Assembly: GCA_030848705.1 (NCBI GenBank)
Contig: CM061241.1
Coordinates: forward strand, 78,935,178-78,999,177
Length of the DNA stretch: 64,000 bases
Direction of reading: 5' to 3'
Origin: Heracleum sosnowskyi
Taxonomy: Eukaryota > Streptophyta > Magnoliopsida > Apiales > Apiaceae
Under the pieces are notes generated by a model. That model was given only the letters and a program-made list of their open reading frames with translations. It was not told where the DNA came from and ran no database searches. Position 1 is the first letter of the stretch; each line of letters opens with the position of its first letter. Both the position numbers and the translations under genes were made by a program. Positions 59,884 to 64,000 of the stretch are shown here, in pieces.

Positions 59884-61765
59884 AGCTTTAATTTCTTCAA
59901 TTTAATTTTGTATGCCCTGTTTTATCTTTTACTCAATCTCAGAAAATTCAACATTATTGTCTGAGATATAAACTTTTTTAGGTAATGTAGTCCCTATAAG
60001 GCTATAATGAAGAAAGAGACCAAGAGTTAACTTGTTGTGCCATTGAATAAGACTTGTGCCAAATTGTCTTGCCATGTTTGTCCTAATATTTAAATTTGTA
60101 AACTCTTGGCAAACTCAATCATTCTCTATTAAATGTGAAGATTGCATGTGAATGATTTTTAGCCACATTTTTTATATTGTTTTGTCAACCTGATTGTACT
60201 TTTATTTCCATTTTCGACCTTATGTATTTCAAGAAAACTTAATGTATTCTTCTTCAAATTCAAAAGAAATTATGAAGTTAATATTGAATTACTTTGAATT
60301 ATGTATAAAATAATAAAAACCAGGAAATGCTACTTACAGAATTGTTTTTTAATTTATAAAACTATTTGTAGCATCTCGTGTTAATATTACAAATTGCGAA
60401 TGCAGGTTGACTATACTACAAATATGAATTTCGTAAATAAAAATCAGTTCTGGAAACTAATATTTCCCTAAAAATCATGTACCAAGTTCATAATCCATGA
60501 ATATGTAAATTATAATTTAAATAAAAAGTTCCGTCCATAAAATTTTTAAGACAGCTAGCATTTTTCTATAAAAATTGTAATATTGTTCAATTTTCCTTCT
60601 AAAAAACTTAAGTATTTTCAATTTTTTAATATAAAAAGGCCACCAACAGAAGTAGTGCCACGTGTGAAACAATAATGTCAAGACATTTGATTACAATGTA
60701 TCTAATCGCACATAATCCCTGGTCGTTGAGTTAATAAAATACAACGTAATAATTTGAAGTCTTTCATCTATTCTATTCACTTTTGTACAGATAAGAACAC
60801 ACACAAACACACACTACTCCATCCATTTTCATTTTCAGGTTTGAAATAAAGTTCACTATTTTTTCATTTAATTTTCTTTCTTTTCTTGTAATTTTCATAC
60901 TTTATGGATGATTATTAATACATGGGTTTTTTTATATGTGTTCAATTTAGTATGATCAGTCTTTTTACTTGTTTATACATGAATATTTTCATCTGGGTTA
61001 GTTTTGTTTACTTGTAATATGATGTTCTTGATTGTAATTTACTGATTGTGATAATATTTGTGGTTATGAGTCTTGTGATGATGTTTTGTGAATTGTCAAG
61101 TGGGTTTTGTGTCTTTGACTTTAATTTAGTGAACAAAGGAGTATAAATTGTTTTAGTTGTAGGGGTACAGATGATTTTGACTATGACATATTGAGAATTT
61201 GTTGTGTTCTTGGCTTTCTTTTCGTAATCACCAAACTGTAAATTATATGGTGATCTTAGTAGACCAGACGATTTTGTGAAGCAAAGTGATCATAGTATGG
61301 TTCTTGCGAGTTCTTGTGCAGGTCTTTGTATATTTGGTAGAATTTAGATATGTCTTGAGTCATGATCATATGCTGTGTCTGCGACTGACACAGGTTTCTT
61401 GTTCTGTAAATAGTAGAGTGCGTCATGTTATGTGTTCATGTAGGAATCCTCATTAGTTGTTGGATGCGATTGTCAATAGGGTTACTGGAAAATATTATTT
61501 ATGAATAAAATTACTTGCTTTCTAGTTAAAGTTGCTATCTTTGTTTTAAAAGTTGAGTGCTTTTGTACTTGAGTTATCATTTTTTAGTTTCCTTTGATTA
61601 ATAATCAGTTCATTACTACGAGTTGGTCGTATAGTAGTTTTTCTTGTTGTTCATATGACATTTTTCTTGTACCCTGGTTTGTATCTTTACTCATTTATGG
61701 TTGCTGTTGCAGCTATTATAAAGTTTATGCTTTGAGATTCTTGGCTTCATTTAAGTGTCCGGTAA
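59884..61765 (+). other. Intergenic region and probable 5' UTR intron of the C15 peptidase gene
   Basis: After the CSP41B 3' UTR there is AT-rich spacer. From about 60785 (CA-rich 'acacacacaaacacaca') the sequence looks like a leader. A donor-like 'ttttcag|gtttga' near 60838 and acceptor-like sites at about 61712 ('gttgcag') or 61756 suggest an intron of roughly 0.9 kb in the 5' UTR. No other gene is seen. Confidence 0.35.
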
Positions 61766-63145
61766 ATGGGGTCAGAAGGGCCTCCAGCAGTAACAATACA
61801 TGTGACGGGGTTTAAAAAATTTCATGGTGTTTCAGAGAATCCAACTGAGTCGATTGTCAATAATTTACAGGAGTATGTCAAACTTAAAGGTTTACCAAAA
61901 GGGGTGACCCTAGGGAGTTGTAGTATACTCGAGACTGCTGGTGAGGGAGCAATCACTCCCTTATACCAGGCACTGCAAAGTGCTTTGAACAAAAAAGACT
62001 CAGAGTCATCAAACAGTGCCAAAATTATCTGGGTAAGTTGCTCTTATATATAATTATGTATAGTTTTGTTAATTTACAGAAATTATATATATAAAGTTTA
62101 TATTATTCTTTTAGCATTTGCTTAGAAAAGCATTCACACTATGTGCCATTTAGGTCAGATTTTATATAGCAATAGGCGTACCCATAGATTGTACTATACT
62201 TCATAATCTTATAACGGTTTATAACACTGTACTTTATAGTTATTGGAGAAGCTAAATGTCATAATATAAAATCATGTTCGCCAATTTTTCTTCAATAAGG
62301 CTGTATTGATGTTCACCAAAGTTTTGCATTCCTTTAGCTTAGGCTGTAATTCAATCCATCAGCTTTCACACTCCTCAAAACCTTGAATATTAAACATTTT
62401 TTTAAAAGTTGATCACGTACACTCAAGATGCACAGTCCTGTCCCGAAATCATGAAACTATATCACTGAAATAATACCGTCTTAGATATTAATAATTACTG
62501 TATGAGATATGGGATAAGTAAAAAAACAGAGAAAGCACTTTTAACAGTATATTTAGAGCGCTTCTACTCCTAAGGAGAGTAGAATTTCCTCATCGATTTC
62601 AGATTGAAGATTGTTTCTTAAACACTGTGTCATGTCATCAAAAACATCACTATGCAGTATGCAGAAAACTTAATTGTTACATTAACATGTGAAATTTGGT
62701 CTTGAAATATGCCTTTCAGTTTGATTTTTTGGTTTAATTGTAATTGCCAGATCTAGATAAATCTGTCCACACTAATCATCAAGTACAGTGACATGAAATG
62801 CTTAAGTAGCTACATTTCTAAGCTTAAAAATTGTACTTAGCATATTCATATTGTATTCCCAGTTTCCCGCCTTGCAAAAGAAATTTCCTTAAACAAAAAC
62901 ACATGACAGGTTCACTTTGGTGTTAATAGTGGTGCAACAAGGTTTGCTATCGAACATCAAGCCTTTAATGAAGCTACATTTCGTTGTGCGGATGAAATGG
63001 GATGGAAGCCTCAGGTCAGTTATTGATTATCCCGGAGTAAATTTTACTTCTAATCATTTATGATTCCTTTGTAATGTTTTTAAGTTACTGTTTACAGAAA
63101 GTTGCAATAGTTCCAGCAGACGGAGCAATTTCAAGAACGAGAAAG
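61766..63145 (+). CDS. Pyroglutamyl peptidase I-like (peptidase C15), 5' part only
   Basis: The family removes N-terminal pyroglutamate from peptides, usually in the cytosol. Three exons lie in the window: 61766-62032, 62910-63014 and 63098-63145. All junctions are phase 0 with GT-AG borders. Together they encode 140 aa, and the gene runs past the window. The start MGSEGPPAVTIHVTG is chosen because the family's N-terminal strand VTGF..F.GV..NP follows at once (residues 13-26, VTGFKKFHGVSENP). In exon 2, HFGVNSGATRFAIEHQAFNE holds the likely catalytic Glu (E104, within IEHQAFN). Exon 3 gives KVAIVPADGAISRTRK. The catalytic Cys and His would lie in exons beyond the window. There is no signal peptide. 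Confidence 0.9.
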
Positions 63146-63420
63146 GTAAAAATGAAAACTATCTTGATACCCCTTCATATTCTTTTGTATTTTTAGATAA
63201 GCTTAACACTGTGTTGTTTTCCATATATGTTTTCCATTTTTTCCCAGAACATTGTGTTACAGTTTAGTTTCCATGCTTATTGCAAAATTGAAAATATCTT
63301 TAGCCTGTTTTAAATTTAGCAACTGAGGTTAAAAAAGTTAAGATATTTTTATTCCCATTCATATGTCATATTTGCACCATTTTCTGGCAATTGGGTTAAT
63401 ATATAATATATATATATATA

Positions 63421-64000
63421 TAGGAGGGGGTTCAAAAGAGACCACTCCTTATCAAGAGAACAAGAGACCCACAATCTTTACCATTGATTTGTTTGTGATC
63501 CTATGGCTTAGATTTCGTATAAATTAGATAGTATTTTTATTGTTTTAGTATACAAGGGTAGTATTTTCAGCTTAAAAATACACTGTAAAATAACTGTATA
63601 TCTCCATGATCATTACCATGATTAGAAGATTTGCTAAGATATTATCCATTGTTAATTATACACTTTCCTTACATTAGTTGTCAATTATACGTTGTAATTG
63701 ATTCTTTGAATTTTATTCAATTTGTTCAAGAATCATAGCAATCTCAGTTAAAATATTGCCATATAAGCATTATATTTTAAATTAATGACTTGTTACTATT
63801 ATGGTATCAGTAGAACCCAAATATGGGGTTTAAGAAGATCACGAGGAAAACAACTCCTCCAAAAGAACCAAAACTATGAAATATTTATTGCTCATGATTA
63901 ATTTCAGCCTATGGATGTAGCAACAACAACCGTTTTATTAATTCTTAGTAGTAGTTCCGTAGTAGTAGTCACAATAAAAATTGTAGGTTTGTTCTTCTCT
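63421..64000. mobile_element. Possible transposon end in an intron of the C15 peptidase gene
   Basis: After a TA run (63398-63421), 'aggagggggttcaaaagaga' and 'caagagacccacaatc' resemble the common plant element start 'AGGGGGAGGTTCAAATGAGA'. AT-rich non-coding sequence follows to the window end. Neither the other end nor a target duplication is visible. Confidence 0.3.

Overview
This is a plant nuclear window from a eudicot. The six host genes have many introns with GT/AG borders, the DNA between them is AT-rich, and the window is full of plant transposon families (Copia, a Ty3-type LTR, L1-type LINEs, CACTA, hAT, Stowaway and Harbinger MITEs). I cannot name the species. An asterid is only a guess.

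Host genes in order: a DUF538 (SVB-like) gene at 2362-2817 (+); a second DUF538 paralogue at 32479-32988 (+); a mitochondrial-type alkaline/neutral invertase at 34422-37751 (-), six exons; ECHIDNA/TVP23 at 43129-46861 (-), six exons; chloroplast CSP41B at 56536-59883 (+), ten exons; and the 5' part of a pyroglutamyl peptidase I (C15) gene from 61766 (+), cut by the window end. I rebuilt the exon chains by hand. All three complete multi-exon chains stay in frame from ATG to stop (667, 183 and 382 aa). From memory, Arabidopsis has the same families in two places: At1g09310-At1g09340 (DUF538, ECH, CSP41B) and At1g56560-At1g56700 (invertase, DUF538, C15 peptidase). The window therefore looks like the unfractionated ancestral version of one duplicated block. 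The genes share a neighbourhood, not a pathway.

Mobile DNA fills most of the rest. 5235-16436 is a Ty3-type solo LTR (TSD ATATT) interrupted by a young Copia array of the form LTR-internal-LTR-truncated internal. 16591-18262 holds two head-to-tail copies of a short AT-rich repeat family. 21834-26184 is a CACTA element with TIRs and a TTA target duplication that carries broken exons of a kinesin-14 motor domain (a Pack-CACTA-type gene capture). 27675-31591 is a nest of small DNA transposons. 48283-53794 is a near full-length but degenerate L1-type LINE with an 11-bp target duplication, lying between ECH and CSP41B. Smaller MITEs, LINE tails and a tRNA-like SINE head lie elsewhere. I saw no rRNA, functional tRNA or CRISPR array, and no clearly new biochemical system. 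The most interesting structures are the kinesin-carrying CACTA element, the Copia array with its microhomology-type truncation, and the merged synteny block.
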